Source of the DNA: Alicyclobacillaceae bacterium
Lineage (GTDB): Bacteria; Bacillota; Bacilli; Kyrpidiales; Kyrpidiaceae
DNA: 64,000 nt
Direction: 5' to 3'
Assembly: GCA_029961045.1 (NCBI GenBank)
Contig: JASBVN010000012.1
Span: 24,108-88,107 of the forward strand
Shown here: positions 17,941-27,554 of the stretch, in pieces
Layout of the letters: the number at the start of each line of letters is the position of its first letter
How positions within the stretch are numbered: position 1 is the stretch's first letter
The notes under the pieces: model-generated
What the model was told of the DNA's origin: nothing
The model's database searches: none
The model's input: the letters and a program-made list of their open reading frames with translations, nothing else
Position numbers and translations under genes: made by a program

Positions 17941-18651
17941 TCAACCCGGCATCCAGCGGGTCCACCGGCGAAACGCCATGCCGGAGGGCCCGATGTCGCT
18001 CCAGGCCGCCCAAGCCTGCACCCCCGCCCCTACCGCCTCCTCAAGAGCCCCGGCAAAAACGGGGTCGATCACCCGGTGGGGCTGGAAGATCCGCGCGTCG
18101 TCCCGCAAAATCACAAACACGATCCAGGCCTGTCCGAGGGCGAGCCGCTGGAACTCGGCCAGCTCCTGGACGTGGCGGGCTCCCCGAACCGTCGGCGCAT
18201 CCGGAAACCTCGCCACCCCTCCTTCGGCGTCGTTGACCGCCTTGACCTCGACCAGATGGACCGAACCGTCTCCGGCGGCGACGACGAAATCAAACCGGCT
18301 GTTCCCCCATTTTCCTTCCGCGCGCACTTCCCGGATGCGGTCGGCGCCGAGTCCCGGCAACCCGAGGTCCCGCAAAACCGCCTTCATCAACCGGTTTGCC
18401 GCCAAGGAGTCGATCACCACCCAGTGCCCGGCCGGCCGGCTGATGTACAGGCTGTACCGCAATTTCCGGCGGGGATTGGAATCGTATTTCAAAAGGCACG
18501 GCGTTCCCTCGCCCACCGCGGTGGTCAGGCGCCCGGGACTCGGCACGTGTACCCGTTCCACCGTCCCGCCCATCCGCACCTCGGCTTCGAACCGGTTCAG
18601 CCGCCGGATGAACTCTCCCTCCGCCAGGGGCGGAAAGGGGATTCCCGTCAC
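17941..18651 (-). CDS. sfsA: Sugar fermentation stimulation protein SfsA homologue
   Basis: A 236-residue SfsA protein. Family marks are the N-terminal LNRFEAEVRMGG (OB-like domain), VHVPSPGRLTTAVGEGTPCLLKY, VIDSLAANRLMKAVL and a PD-(D/E)XK-like nuclease core (SRFDFVVAAGDGSVHLVEVKAV). It ends with FPDAPTVRGARHVQELAEF. It binds DNA in E. coli, but its biochemical role is poorly understood. The GTG at 18651 has GGGAGGCG seven bases upstream and gives the usual family length. It is divergent from recJ. Confidence 0.9.
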   Translation of the reverse strand: MTGIPFPPLAEGEFIRRLNRFEAEVRMGGTVERVHVPSPGRLTTAVGEGTPCLLKYDSNPRRKLRYSLYISRPAGHWVVIDSLAANRLMKAVLRDLGLPGLGADRIREVRAEGKWGNSRFDFVVAAGDGSVHLVEVKAVNDAEGGVARFPDAPTVRGARHVQELAEFQRLALGQAWIVFVILRDDARIFQPHRVIDPVFAGALEEAVGAGVQAWAAWSDIGPSGMAFRRWTRWMPG

Positions 18652-18713
18652 TTGCAATCGCCTCCCGAATCTTTTACCGTAGTTTTGCAATGTCTTGAGA
18701 GAGGGAGGATCCC

Positions 18714-20423
18714 ATGTTGAACAAATGGGTCGCGGCACCGGCCGATCCGGCGGTCGCCCAAGCCCTGGAAAAAGCCGGATTTCCCCCGTTTTTGGCGCGC
18801 ATTCTCGCCGCCCGCAACCTCACCACCGTGGAGGAGGCCCGCCGTTTCCTTCACCCCCGGCTGGAAGACCTTTGGGAACCGGCGCGGATGAAAGACATGG
18901 ACCGAGCCCTCGCGCGAATCCGGACCGCGGTGCAAAACCGCGAGCGAATCGCCGTATATGGCGATTACGACTGCGACGGCGTCTGCGCGACGTCGATTCT
19001 GTACTTGTGTCTGAGAGAACTCGGAGCCGATGTCCAGTATTACATCCCCGACCGCTTTGAAGAAGGCTACGGACTGAATGTCGAGGCGATCCGGCGGCTC
19101 CGGGACCGGGACGTCCGCCTCATCATCAGTGTCGACACGGGGATCACCGGCGTCAAGCCGGCCGAGGCGGCCCGGGAATGGGGGATGGACCTGATCATCA
19201 CCGACCACCACCGGCCCCCGGAACAGCTCCCCCGGGCCTATGCGGTGATCAATCCGAAACAGCCGAACTGCCCCTATCCGGACAAAGACCTGTGCGGCTC
19301 CGGCATCGCCTTTAAAATCGCCCAAGGGCTCCTCGGACGCATTCCGACGGAGTTCTTGGATCTCGCGGCGGTGGCCACCGTGGCGGATCTGGTTCCCCTC
19401 CTCGGGGAGAACCGGATTCTGGTCCGCTTCGGCCTGGAGCAGCTTCAAGCCCCCCGCCGGCCGGGCCTGAAGGCCCTCATCGAGGCCGCCGGCTTGCACG
19501 GGCGGCCTCTGACGTCCGGCCATTTGGGATTTCAAATCGGTCCGCGGCTGAACGCGGCGGGGAGGCTCGAGACCGCGGAGGCGGCGGTGCGCCTCCTGAC
19601 CACCGACGATGCGGAGGAAGCAAAGCGGTGTGCGGAACACCTCAACCGGCTCAACCGGGAACGGCAGATCCTGTGCGACGAAATCGCCGCCGCCGCCCTG
19701 GAACAGGTGGAACACAATCCCCAATGGCGGGAACACCGGTCGTTGGTCCTGGCCGGGGAAGGGTGGAATCCGGGGGTCATCGGCATTGTCGCGTCGCGCA
19801 TTGTGGAACGACACAACCGCCCCACCCTCGTCGTCGCCGTCGATGGAGAAACGGCCAAGGGATCCGCCCGGAGCATCCCCGGCTTCGACCTGTACGCCGG
19901 GTTGAAAGAAATCGAGGATCTGTTCGAGAAGTTCGGCGGACATACCATGGCGGCCGGTTTTTCGTTGCCCGCCTCGCGGATCGGAGAATTGCGGGAGCGG
20001 TTCGCCGCCGTGGCAGCCTCCAAACTCGCCGACGAAGATCTGCGGCCCCGGGTGGTGTGCGACGCCGAAGTTCCCCTGGACCGGATCGACCTGTCCCTCG
20101 CCGATACTCTGGCCGCCCTGGAACCGCACGGCTTCGGCAATCCGGCTCCCCGACTGTTCGTCCGCGACGTCCCGCTGTTGCAGTGCCGCACCTTAGGCGC
20201 GGAATCGCAACACCTCAAGATGGTCGTCGGGGTATCCGACCGGCCCTTGACGGTATTGGGCTGGGGCCGGGGCGCCGACATCCGCTTGCTCGCCCGCGGA
20301 GTCCGGAGCGTCCACCTGGTCGTCCGGGTGGGGGTCAACGAGTGGAACGGCCGGCGGGAGGTCCAAATGGAGCTGGAGGACTGGCGGCCCGCACGGTCCG
20401 CATCTTCGCAGCGGGACGGCTGA
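18714..20423 (+). CDS. recJ: Single-stranded-DNA exonuclease RecJ
   Basis: A 569-residue 5'-3' ssDNA exonuclease used in recombination and repair. The DHH-family motifs are all visible: VYGDYDCDG (about 83-89), SVDTGITG, ITDHH (about 163-166), AAVATVADLVPL and the DHHA1 segment GPRLNAAGRLETA with KGSARSIPGFDL and FEKFGGHTMAAGFSL. A C-terminal OB-like domain with HLKMVVGVSDRPLTVLGWGRG closes it. Its length is like E. coli RecJ rather than the longer Bacillus form. The ATG has GAGGGAGG upstream. Confidence 0.93.
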   Translation: MLNKWVAAPADPAVAQALEKAGFPPFLARILAARNLTTVEEARRFLHPRLEDLWEPARMKDMDRALARIRTAVQNRERIAVYGDYDCDGVCATSILYLCLRELGADVQYYIPDRFEEGYGLNVEAIRRLRDRDVRLIISVDTGITGVKPAEAAREWGMDLIITDHHRPPEQLPRAYAVINPKQPNCPYPDKDLCGSGIAFKIAQGLLGRIPTEFLDLAAVATVADLVPLLGENRILVRFGLEQLQAPRRPGLKALIEAAGLHGRPLTSGHLGFQIGPRLNAAGRLETAEAAVRLLTTDDAEEAKRCAEHLNRLNRERQILCDEIAAAALEQVEHNPQWREHRSLVLAGEGWNPGVIGIVASRIVERHNRPTLVVAVDGETAKGSARSIPGFDLYAGLKEIEDLFEKFGGHTMAAGFSLPASRIGELRERFAAVAASKLADEDLRPRVVCDAEVPLDRIDLSLADTLAALEPHGFGNPAPRLFVRDVPLLQCRTLGAESQHLKMVVGVSDRPLTVLGWGRGADIRLLARGVRSVHLVVRVGVNEWNGRREVQMELEDWRPARSASSQRDG

Positions 20424-20446
20424 CGGGGACGTTTCGCGCCAAACCG

Positions 20447-20490
20447 AAAAACCGCCGGCACGGCCGCAACACGGGCGGCCGCACCGGCGG
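20447..20490 (-). terminator. Terminator between convergent recJ and acyl-CoA synthetase
   Basis: A 16-base near-perfect stem (two mismatches) is followed on the minus strand by TTTTTCGG. It terminates the acyl-CoA synthetase gene and, as a large hairpin, may also slow transcription from recJ. Confidence 0.65.
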
Positions 20491-20511
20491 AATCCGCACT
20501 TTGCCGCCCGT

Positions 20512-22089
20512 TCACCGGGCCGCCTCGTTCTCCGCCAAGTGCCGGTACTTCTCCCGAAGGTCGCGTTTGAGGATTTTCCCGCTGGGATTCTTGGGCAATG
20601 CGTCGGTCAACACCACGTATTTGGGCGCCTTAAACGACGACAGCCGCTCGCGGCAGAAGGCCAGCAGTTCGCCTTCATCGACGGAGGCCCCCGCTTTGGG
20701 CACCACGACGGCGGTTACCGCTTCGATCCAGTACGGATGGGGAACGCCGATGACCGCCACTTCCGCCACCGCCGGGTGCTGATAAATCACTTCCTCGACT
20801 TCCCGGCTGGCCACGTTTTCTCCCCCGGTCTTGATCATATCCTTTTTCCGGTCCACGACGGTGATGTACCCCTCTTCATCCATGACGCCGAGATCCCCGC
20901 TGTGAAACCAGCCGTCCCGGAATGCTTCGGCAGTTTTCTCCGGATCGTCAAAATAGCCCAGCATCGCGTGCGGGGTCCGGTGGACAATCTCGCCGATCGT
21001 GCCGGGAGGCACCTCGCGGCCTTCCTCGTCGACGATTTTGGTCTCCACATTCAGGGTCGGGCGGCCGGCGGCCCCGGCCTTGCGCAACTGGTCTTCCGGC
21101 TGCAAAGCCAGCGCGAGAGGAGCGACTTCCGTTTGGCCGTAACAATTCCAGAATCGCGCCTTCGGCAGGCGGCGGCTGAGTTCCTTGAGCACCTCCACCG
21201 GCATGATCGCCGCTCCGTAGTGGCATTTCTCCAGGGAGGACAGATCATATTCATCAAACTTCGGATGCCGCAGCAACCCGATCCACACGGTGGGAGGGCA
21301 AAACAGTTGATTGGCCCGCTCCCGGGCAATGGTCTCCAACAGCACCTCCGGAGCCGGCGATTCCAGGATAATCCCCGAAGCTCCGAGGTAGATATAAGGG
21401 CCGAGGAACACGTGCAATTGGGCGCTGTGGAACAAAGGCAGGGCGTGCACCGCCATGTCCCGACCGGACAGGCCGATATCCACGATGCAGCTGACATACT
21501 CCGAAATCAAACTCCTGTGGGTCAACATGACGCCCTTCGGCCGTGATTCGGTCCCACTGGTGTACAAAATATTCACGACATCGTCGTCGGCCAAGGGGAC
21601 GTCCGGTTCCTCATCCGGCCGGCCCGCCGACCATTCGGGCAGGGCCCGCCACCGGCCGCGGGAATCGCCGGAATCCACCAACCCCCGGTGGCGAACGTGG
21701 TCCAGCCCGGACGCCGCTTCCTCCGCCGTGGACAACAACTCGGGGGAGGCAAAGAACGCCGACACCCGGCTGTGCTGTAAAATATACCGCACGTCCTCGG
21801 CATGCAGCATAAAATTCACCGGAACGAACACCGCCCCGGCCCGGGCCGTCGCAAACCAGAGGAGAACAAAATCAAGGCAATTTTTCGATAAAACGGCCAC
21901 CCTTTCTCCCTTTTGCACCCCCGCCGCCACCAAACCGTTGGCCAGCCGATTGACCCGTTCATCCAGCTCCCGGTAAGTGACCTCCTGCCCCTTCCATTTC
22001 AGCGCCAGCTTATCCGGATGGCGCAACCGGCTCCTCCGCAAGGTGTCCCCAATGGTTTGGCGCCGGGCGCGTTCAATCGCAAGAGACAA
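20512..22089 (-). CDS. Long/medium-chain acyl-CoA synthetase (AMP-forming)
   Basis: A 525-residue ANL-superfamily enzyme that activates a carboxylic acid to an acyl-CoA using ATP. The A3 P-loop is YTSGTESRPKGVML, A5 is YGQTEVAPLA, A7 is DGWFHSGDLGVMDEEGYITVVDRKKDMI and the A10 lysine region is LPKNPSGKILKRDL. The substrate is not predictable, although fatty or branched acids are likely. The TTG at 22089 has AAGGAGGG six bases upstream, and no ATG fits. An AT-rich leader with a TTATAATC element precedes it. Confidence 0.88.
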   Translation of the reverse strand: MSLAIERARRQTIGDTLRRSRLRHPDKLALKWKGQEVTYRELDERVNRLANGLVAAGVQKGERVAVLSKNCLDFVLLWFATARAGAVFVPVNFMLHAEDVRYILQHSRVSAFFASPELLSTAEEAASGLDHVRHRGLVDSGDSRGRWRALPEWSAGRPDEEPDVPLADDDVVNILYTSGTESRPKGVMLTHRSLISEYVSCIVDIGLSGRDMAVHALPLFHSAQLHVFLGPYIYLGASGIILESPAPEVLLETIARERANQLFCPPTVWIGLLRHPKFDEYDLSSLEKCHYGAAIMPVEVLKELSRRLPKARFWNCYGQTEVAPLALALQPEDQLRKAGAAGRPTLNVETKIVDEEGREVPPGTIGEIVHRTPHAMLGYFDDPEKTAEAFRDGWFHSGDLGVMDEEGYITVVDRKKDMIKTGGENVASREVEEVIYQHPAVAEVAVIGVPHPYWIEAVTAVVVPKAGASVDEGELLAFCRERLSSFKAPKYVVLTDALPKNPSGKILKRDLREKYRHLAENEAAR

Positions 22090-22337
22090 GGCGGACCCTC
22101 CTTTTATAATTTCAACAAAAGACTTTCTTTGAAAACTTTCGATTATAACTATAGCAGAGCGCGCCGTTTTCGAAAAGGGAAGAAGAAAGACGGCGCCCGG
22201 CCACCGCGATGACGCAAACTTGTTGCGATTTCTTCCCTTAAGCGCCCGGCGGTTTTGGTACAATAGGAATTGAACCGTTTGATCTGGGGCGGCCCCGCCG
22301 CGTTTTCACGGCCGGGGGCCGGTAGGAGGGAGAACGC

Positions 22338-22745
22338 GTGTTCCAGCCGTTTGAACCGGATAAGACGCCGTACGATCTCATCGGCGGCGCCGACGCCTTG
22401 CGGCGCTTGGTGGAAGCATTTTACAAACGCGTCGCGCAACACCCCGACCTCAAGCCGATTTTTCCCGAGGATCTGGTCCCGGTGCGGGAGAAACAATACA
22501 AATTCTTGACCCAATTTCTCGGCGGACCGCCCCTGTATTCCCAGGAGTACGGCCCTCCCATGCTCAAGGCGAGGCACATGAAGTTTCCGATCACCCCTAG
22601 GCGGGCCCGGGCTTGGCTGGCCTGCATGTCCGAAGCGATGGACGAAGCGGGAATCCAGGGGCCGATCCGGGATTTTGTGTTTCAGCGGCTGACTCTGACC
22701 GCTCACCACATGGTCAATACCCCCGACGGCCAAGAACCCTATTAA
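22338..22745 (+). CDS. yjbI: Group II truncated haemoglobin (YjbI/GlbO-like)
   Basis: A 135-residue 2-on-2 globin. TPYDLIGGADALRRLVEAFYKRVAQHPDL holds the B10 Tyr, and KQYKFLTQFLGGPPLYSQEYGPPMLKARHMKFPI holds the proximal His F8 in ARHMKFPI. These are typical of Firmicute group II globins that bind O2 or NO and protect against oxidative or nitrosative stress. The GTG has GGAGGGAG upstream, and a TACAAT -10-like element lies about 75 bases upstream. It is divergent from the acyl-CoA synthetase. Confidence 0.92.
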   Translation: MFQPFEPDKTPYDLIGGADALRRLVEAFYKRVAQHPDLKPIFPEDLVPVREKQYKFLTQFLGGPPLYSQEYGPPMLKARHMKFPITPRRARAWLACMSEAMDEAGIQGPIRDFVFQRLTLTAHHMVNTPDGQEPY

Positions 22746-22754
22746 ACCCCGCCG

Positions 22755-23672
22755 TTACAGCATCCGCGCCGCCACGACGAGAAGGGGGAGGAGGACAAAG
22801 CTGGCCGCGGTGGTCACCGCCACCGTTTGAGCGGCGAGATCCCGGTCTCCCCCGAACTGTTCCGCCAAAACGGCGGCGTTGACCGCGGCGGGCATGCTCG
22901 CCTCGACAAAGAGAACGGACGCCATCAACCCGTGGAGGTCGAGGAGGTACACGCACAGAAACGCCGCCGCCGGACCTCCCGCCAACCGCAACCCCACCGC
23001 CAGCCACAAATCCCTTCGCCCGATCCCCCGCCATTTCGCCCGGCCCAACTGGACGCCGAGGATCATCAGGACCACGGCGGGATAAGCCATCCCCAACAGC
23101 CGGAGCGCGTTGTCCAGCCCCTCCGGCCAGCGCCAACCCAACCAGGCCATGCCGGCACCCGCAACCGCCGCGTACACCACCGGCGTGTGAAAGACCTCGC
23201 GCCAAGCCCCCCGACCCGCATGGGTCGCCCGCGAAGCCAAAAAAATGCCCAGGGTGTACATCAACAGGACCTGGCCGGCGACGTACAGCGCCGCTTTCGA
23301 AAATCCTTCCGCTCCGAACGCCAACAGAACGACCGGCAGCCCGTAGTTGTTCGAGTTGCCGAACACCGTCGTCAGCACGAGGGCCGACAGCGCCTCTTTG
23401 GGTAGGCGCGCCAGCCGGCCGGCCGCTTCCCCCATCCCCCACAGGAGGGCGACGTTTAACAGCGTGAACGCGGCGACGGCGGCCGCATCCTCCGGCCCGC
23501 CGGAGACGTCCGTCAAGGCGAACAGGACGAGACTGGGCGCCATAATGTACAAACCGACATCGGCGAGGGAACGGGTGTCCACTCCCCGGAACCGGTCCAA
23601 CAGCGCCCCTCCGAGGATCGCCAGCAAAATCGGAATCGACACCGTCGTCGCCACCTGCCCGTACTCCGACAT
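22755..23672 (-). CDS. AEC-family permease
   Basis: A 305-residue membrane protein with ten helices in two inverted halves, as in auxin efflux carrier (AEC) and malate permease families. The half-site motifs are DVGLYIMAPSLVLFAL in the first half, with the characteristic TTVFGNSNNYGLPVVLLAFG, and the second-half ASMPAAVNAAVLAEQFGGDRDLAAQTV. The substrate is probably an organic acid or anion, but this is inference. The ATG has GGGAGGGG five bases upstream. Confidence 0.85.
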   Translation of the reverse strand: MSEYGQVATTVSIPILLAILGGALLDRFRGVDTRSLADVGLYIMAPSLVLFALTDVSGGPEDAAAVAAFTLLNVALLWGMGEAAGRLARLPKEALSALVLTTVFGNSNNYGLPVVLLAFGAEGFSKAALYVAGQVLLMYTLGIFLASRATHAGRGAWREVFHTPVVYAAVAGAGMAWLGWRWPEGLDNALRLLGMAYPAVVLMILGVQLGRAKWRGIGRRDLWLAVGLRLAGGPAAAFLCVYLLDLHGLMASVLFVEASMPAAVNAAVLAEQFGGDRDLAAQTVAVTTAASFVLLPLLVVAARML

Positions 23673-23921
23673 CAGCTCCCCTCCCGCCATCGGCTTTCTC
23701 TCCGGCCGCGCCGCAGGCCCGGCCGGAGCCGCCTTGCTCTTACGGGTGTATCCTACCAGAAGAAACCGCCCTTCGTCCAAGGATCGACCCATCCGGCAGT
23801 TGAAAGCGAAACACGGGTTTACTGTTTTCCGGTTTTGAGCTATGCTGTTCACGAATCGAATGGGAGCGAGTTTCCATCCAGGAAGAGACTGGAGCGGGGA
23901 AGACGCGAGGAGCGATCGACT

Positions 23922-24593
23922 TTGAAGTTGTTGATCTGGGATATCGACGGGACACTCACCTACACGCCCGGGCTCGGGCGCAGGGCCATGGAGCGCGCGT
24001 TCGAGGAGGAGTTCGGCGTTTCCGGCGCCCTGGAAGGCGTCCCCACGGCGGGCGGCCTGGACGTGGAAATCGTCGGTCAGGTCTTTCGCCGCTACCGCTT
24101 GCCGGAGAGCCGGTTGCAATCCTATTTCGACCGGTACCTTCGCATTCTGGAGGAACTATTGGCCTCGCCCCACGCCGGGGGACCGACTCCGGGAGTAGTA
24201 GAAGCGCTGGAACGCCTGTCCGCCCGGAAGGACGTCATTCAGGTTCTCGGGACGGGCAACATCGAGCCGGGAGCCTGGATCAAGCTTCGCCGCTACCGCC
24301 TCGACCGGTTTTTTGAAACCGGGGGTTTCGGCGAAAAACCGGGACCCCGGTGGACGGTCATCCGGACCGCCATCGACCGGGCCCGCGAACATTACGGGAT
24401 CGGCGATCTGCGGCCGGAGGACATCTACGTGATCGGCGACACGCCCCGGGATATCGAGGCCGGCCGGCACCTGGGCCTCCGGACGGTCTCCGTAGCCACC
24501 GGCCCCTTTGACGCCGGAGAACTGGCCCGCCACCGGCCGGATCACCTGTTGCCGAACTTCGCCTCTCCCTGGGAACACATATTTTTTCCTTGA
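23922..24593 (+). CDS. HAD-superfamily phosphatase (PGP-like)
   Basis: A 223-residue haloacid dehalogenase-fold hydrolase. Motif I is LLIWDIDGTLTYTP with the nucleophile Asp, followed by an alpha-helical cap of about 70 residues. Motif II is VLGTGN, motif III is the Lys in GGFGEKPG, and motif IV is IYVIGDTPRDIEAG. It resembles phosphoglycolate phosphatases, and a glycolate oxidase operon lies elsewhere in the window, but the substrate is unproven. The TTG at 23922 has GAGGAG nine bases upstream. The next gene is RraA-like. Confidence 0.82.
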   Translation: MKLLIWDIDGTLTYTPGLGRRAMERAFEEEFGVSGALEGVPTAGGLDVEIVGQVFRRYRLPESRLQSYFDRYLRILEELLASPHAGGPTPGVVEALERLSARKDVIQVLGTGNIEPGAWIKLRRYRLDRFFETGGFGEKPGPRWTVIRTAIDRAREHYGIGDLRPEDIYVIGDTPRDIEAGRHLGLRTVSVATGPFDAGELARHRPDHLLPNFASPWEHIFFP

Positions 24594-24672
24594 GACGAGA
24601 TTTAAAGACAAAAAAAGACGGAAAGGAGAGAAGCGCCACGGCCGCCACCTGGGGCCTGTGGCGCACCGCCGT

Positions 24673-25293
24673 ATGGAAAATGTGATCGCCCAACTGGCCG
24701 AATTGCCTTCCACCTGTGTATCGGACGCCCTGGGCGGGCTGACCAACCTCGACCCGGCCATCAAGCCCCTCCGGGAGGAATGGCGGGTGTGCGGCCGGGC
24801 CTTCACCGTTCAGGTGCGGGCGGCGGACAACCTCATGGTCCTCAAGGGCATCCGGGAAGCCGCGCCCGGCGACGTCCTGGTGATCGACGCCAAGGGCTAT
24901 TTGTACAACGCGGTCTGCGGCGATTTTGTCGTCGCTCTCATGAAGACCCTGGGCCTGGCAGGCGCCGTCGTCGACGGCGCGGTCCGGGACGTTCTCGGGA
25001 TCAAACAATTGGATTTTCCCGTCTTTTGCCGCGGCACCACCGTCGCCGCAAGCGGCAAGTCGGGCGGCGGAGCCGTCGGCGTGCCGATTTCCTGCGGCGG
25101 CGTACCGGTTCAACCGGGAGACCTCATCCTCGGCGATGCCGACGGCGTGGTCGTCATTCCCCGCGGACGGGAAGAAGAGATCCTGCAAAAGGCGCAGACC
25201 AAACTTCGAAAGGACGAGGAACGGGAAAAGGACATTATCGGAAATCCCGAAGCGGCCCAGGCTTATTTGGACGAGATGCTGTCGGGCCGCTGA
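24673..25293 (+). CDS. RraA-like / HMG aldolase-family protein
   Basis: A 206-residue protein of the RraA/4-hydroxy-4-methyl-2-oxoglutarate aldolase/oxaloacetate decarboxylase family. Signatures are STCVSDALGG, the GDVLVIDAKGYLYNAVCGDF metal-proximal loop and GAVVDGAVRDV (the G..VDG.vRD catalytic motif). VPVQPGDLILGDADGVVVIP completes it. Aldolase members use a divalent metal and release pyruvate. The start is uncertain: the ATG at 24673 and a GTG at 24658 both lack a strong ribosome site, although AAAGGAGAG occurs at about 24621. It follows the HAD gene by 80 bases. Confidence 0.85.
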   Translation: MENVIAQLAELPSTCVSDALGGLTNLDPAIKPLREEWRVCGRAFTVQVRAADNLMVLKGIREAAPGDVLVIDAKGYLYNAVCGDFVVALMKTLGLAGAVVDGAVRDVLGIKQLDFPVFCRGTTVAASGKSGGGAVGVPISCGGVPVQPGDLILGDADGVVVIPRGREEEILQKAQTKLRKDEEREKDIIGNPEAAQAYLDEMLSGR

Positions 25294-25325
25294 CGCCGGC
25301 GGGCGCGCACCGTTGCGGTCCCCGG

Positions 25326-27329
25326 CTACGACATTTCCAAAACGGCGATCACTTCGTCCCGAAGCCTCCGGGGGGTAAAGCCGAACTCTTCCTGGAGCCG
25401 TTCTCCCGGCGCGCTGGCGCCGAAGTGGTCGAGGCCGACGATCCGGCCCCGCTCCCCGACATAGCGCTCCCATCCCCGGGGATGGGCCATCTCCACGGCC
25501 ACGCGCGCCTTGACGGCGGGGGGCAACACGGAATGCTGGTATTCCAGGGGTTGCCGGTCGAACAACTCCTGGCAGGGCATGCTCACCACCCGCACCCGAA
25601 CCCCCTCTCGGTCCAGGAGTTCCTTCGCCTTCAAGGCGAGGCTCACCTCGGATCCCGTCGCGATGAGGATGGCCTGGGGATCTTCGGCATCCGACAGCAC
25701 GTAGGCTCCCCTGGCCACCCCTTCCCGGGCGAGGGTCTCGGTGCCCGGCAGCACCGGCAGCTTCTGCCTCGTCAACACCAACGCCGCCGGCCCCTCCGGC
25801 CGGGCGAGGGCGTCCCGCCAAGCCGCCACCGTCTCGTTGGCATCCGCCGGCCGGTATACCCGCAACCCCGGGATCAGCCGCAGGGCGGGAATGTGTTCCA
25901 CCGGCTGGTGGGTCGGCCCGTCTTCCCCCACGGCGATGGAATCGTGGGTGAACACGTAGATCACCGGCTGTCCCATGAGGGCGGCCAGACGGACGGCCGG
26001 CCGCATGTAATCGGAAAACACCAGGAAGGTCCCGCCGTAGACCCGCAAACCCCCGTGCAGCATCATCCCGTTCAGCGCCGCTCCCATGGCGTGTTCCCGC
26101 ACGCCGAACCAGAGGTTCCGGCCCTCGTATTCCCCGGCTTGAAACACTTTCGCATTCCGGATGGTGGTCTCGTTGGAGGAGGCCAAATCGGCGGAGCCCC
26201 CGAGGAAGGTGGGAATCCGCGCCGCCAAGGCTTGGATCGCCTTTCCGGAAGCCTGCCGGGTGGCCAAGGGTCCATCCTCCGGCCGGAATACGGGGAGTTC
26301 GGCGTCCCACCCGTCCGGCAGCTTCCCCGACCACGCCTCCTCCAGGCTCCGGGCCAACTCCGGGTACGCGGCGCGGTAAGCCTCCCACCGCTCCCGCCAC
26401 CGCCGTTCTTCTTCGATTCCCCGTTCCTTCACGACGGAAAAATGTTCCCTTACGTCGTCCGGAACGTAAAACTCCGCCTCCTCCGGCCATCCGTAGGCCC
26501 GTTTGGCCCCGAGGGCCTCCTCCCTTCCGAGGGGGCTGCCGTGTGCCTTGGCGGTGCCCGCTTTACTGGGACTGCCGTAGCCGATGGTCGTCTTGACTTC
26601 GATCAGGCTCGGGCGCCCGGTCTCCGCCTTGGCAGCCTCGACGGCCCGGGCGATCGCCCGGGTGTCGTTCCCGTCCTCGACCCGCAACACATGCCAGCCG
26701 TAGCTGGCAAAGCGCGCCCCCACGTCCTCCGTGAAGGCAAACCTCGTTTCGCCGTCGAGGGAAATGTCGTTCGAATCGTACAGGACGATCAGGCGTCCCA
26801 GTTTCAGATGTCCGGCGAGGGACGCCGCCTCCGCCGCCACTCCCTCCATCAGATCGCCGTCGCCGCAGATGACGTACGTGTGGTGATCGACGATCTCATG
26901 CCCGGGCCGGTTGAAGACGGCGGCCAAAAAGCGCTCGGCGACGGCCATTCCCACGGCGGTCGCCAGCCCCTGTCCCAGGGGGCCCGTCGTCGTCTCCACC
27001 CCCGGCGTGACCCCGTACTCCGGATGCCCGGGAGTCCGGCTCCCCCACTGGCGAAACTGTTTCAAATCCTCCAAAGTCACATCGTAGCCGGTCAAATGTA
27101 ACAAGCTGTATAATAACATCGATCCGTGGCCTGCGGACAGGACGAAGCGATCCCGGTTCGGCCAAGAGGGATTGGCCGGATTGTGGCGCATAAACCGGGT
27201 CCACAACACGTAGGCCATCGGTGCCGCTCCCATCGGCATGCCCGGGTGGCCGGATTGGGCCTTTTCCACGGCGTCGATGGACAGAGTTCGGATGGTGTCG
27301 ATTGCCCGTCGTTCGAGAGACTCGTTCAA
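25326..27329 (-). CDS. tkt: Transketolase
   Basis: A 667-residue thiamine-diphosphate enzyme of the pentose phosphate/Calvin pathways. The ThDP-binding half has [56 protein letters not shown] and [22 protein letters not shown] (GDG...N motif). The Pyr half has [43 protein letters not shown] and a C-terminal ATGSEVSLA. The TTG at 27329 has GGAGGT eight bases upstream and gives the normal family length, so upstream ATGs are not needed. Confidence 0.95.
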   Translation of the reverse strand: MNESLERRAIDTIRTLSIDAVEKAQSGHPGMPMGAAPMAYVLWTRFMRHNPANPSWPNRDRFVLSAGHGSMLLYSLLHLTGYDVTLEDLKQFRQWGSRTPGHPEYGVTPGVETTTGPLGQGLATAVGMAVAERFLAAVFNRPGHEIVDHHTYVICGDGDLMEGVAAEAASLAGHLKLGRLIVLYDSNDISLDGETRFAFTEDVGARFASYGWHVLRVEDGNDTRAIARAVEAAKAETGRPSLIEVKTTIGYGSPSKAGTAKAHGSPLGREEALGAKRAYGWPEEAEFYVPDDVREHFSVVKERGIEEERRWRERWEAYRAAYPELARSLEEAWSGKLPDGWDAELPVFRPEDGPLATRQASGKAIQALAARIPTFLGGSADLASSNETTIRNAKVFQAGEYEGRNLWFGVREHAMGAALNGMMLHGGLRVYGGTFLVFSDYMRPAVRLAALMGQPVIYVFTHDSIAVGEDGPTHQPVEHIPALRLIPGLRVYRPADANETVAAWRDALARPEGPAALVLTRQKLPVLPGTETLAREGVARGAYVLSDAEDPQAILIATGSEVSLALKAKELLDREGVRVRVVSMPCQELFDRQPLEYQHSVLPPAVKARVAVEMAHPRGWERYVGERGRIVGLDHFGASAPGERLQEEFGFTPRRLRDEVIAVLEMS

Positions 27330-27360
27330 GGTGCGTAACCTCCCGCCATTCATTTCTTCG

Positions 27361-27369
27361 TGCATTGTA
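27361..27369 (-). promoter_or_regulatory. Extended -10 element upstream of tkt
   Basis: On the minus strand the sequence reads GTGTTACAAT, matching TGnTACAAT about 35 bases before the tkt TTG. The -35 region is poor. Confidence 0.45.
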
Positions 27370-27554
27370 ACACGTTCGGGAGCGAAATACCCCAATCCGG
27401 ACGAACTACCGACAATTCGGTGAAAACGGGTGATCTGGGTCCCCTTCGGTGGTACGATGGAGATAATGCAATTCTTATGTTGGAACGCAACTCATGTGCG
27501 CCGTTCCTCCGATTCTCGTCAGCGGCTCATTCACGGTTCGCAGGGGGGGTTTAC

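Noticed and set aside
24780..27101. A 773-codon plus-strand frame overlapping the RraA-like gene and transketolase.
   Set aside because: Low-complexity Arg/Gly/Pro composition, opposite a complete transketolase.
6212..27492. The 12-base word TGGAACGCAACT before both the adenosyltransferase gene (6212) and ccmE (27481).
   Set aside because: Shared 12-mers are expected by chance many times in 64 kb, and flanking bases do not match.
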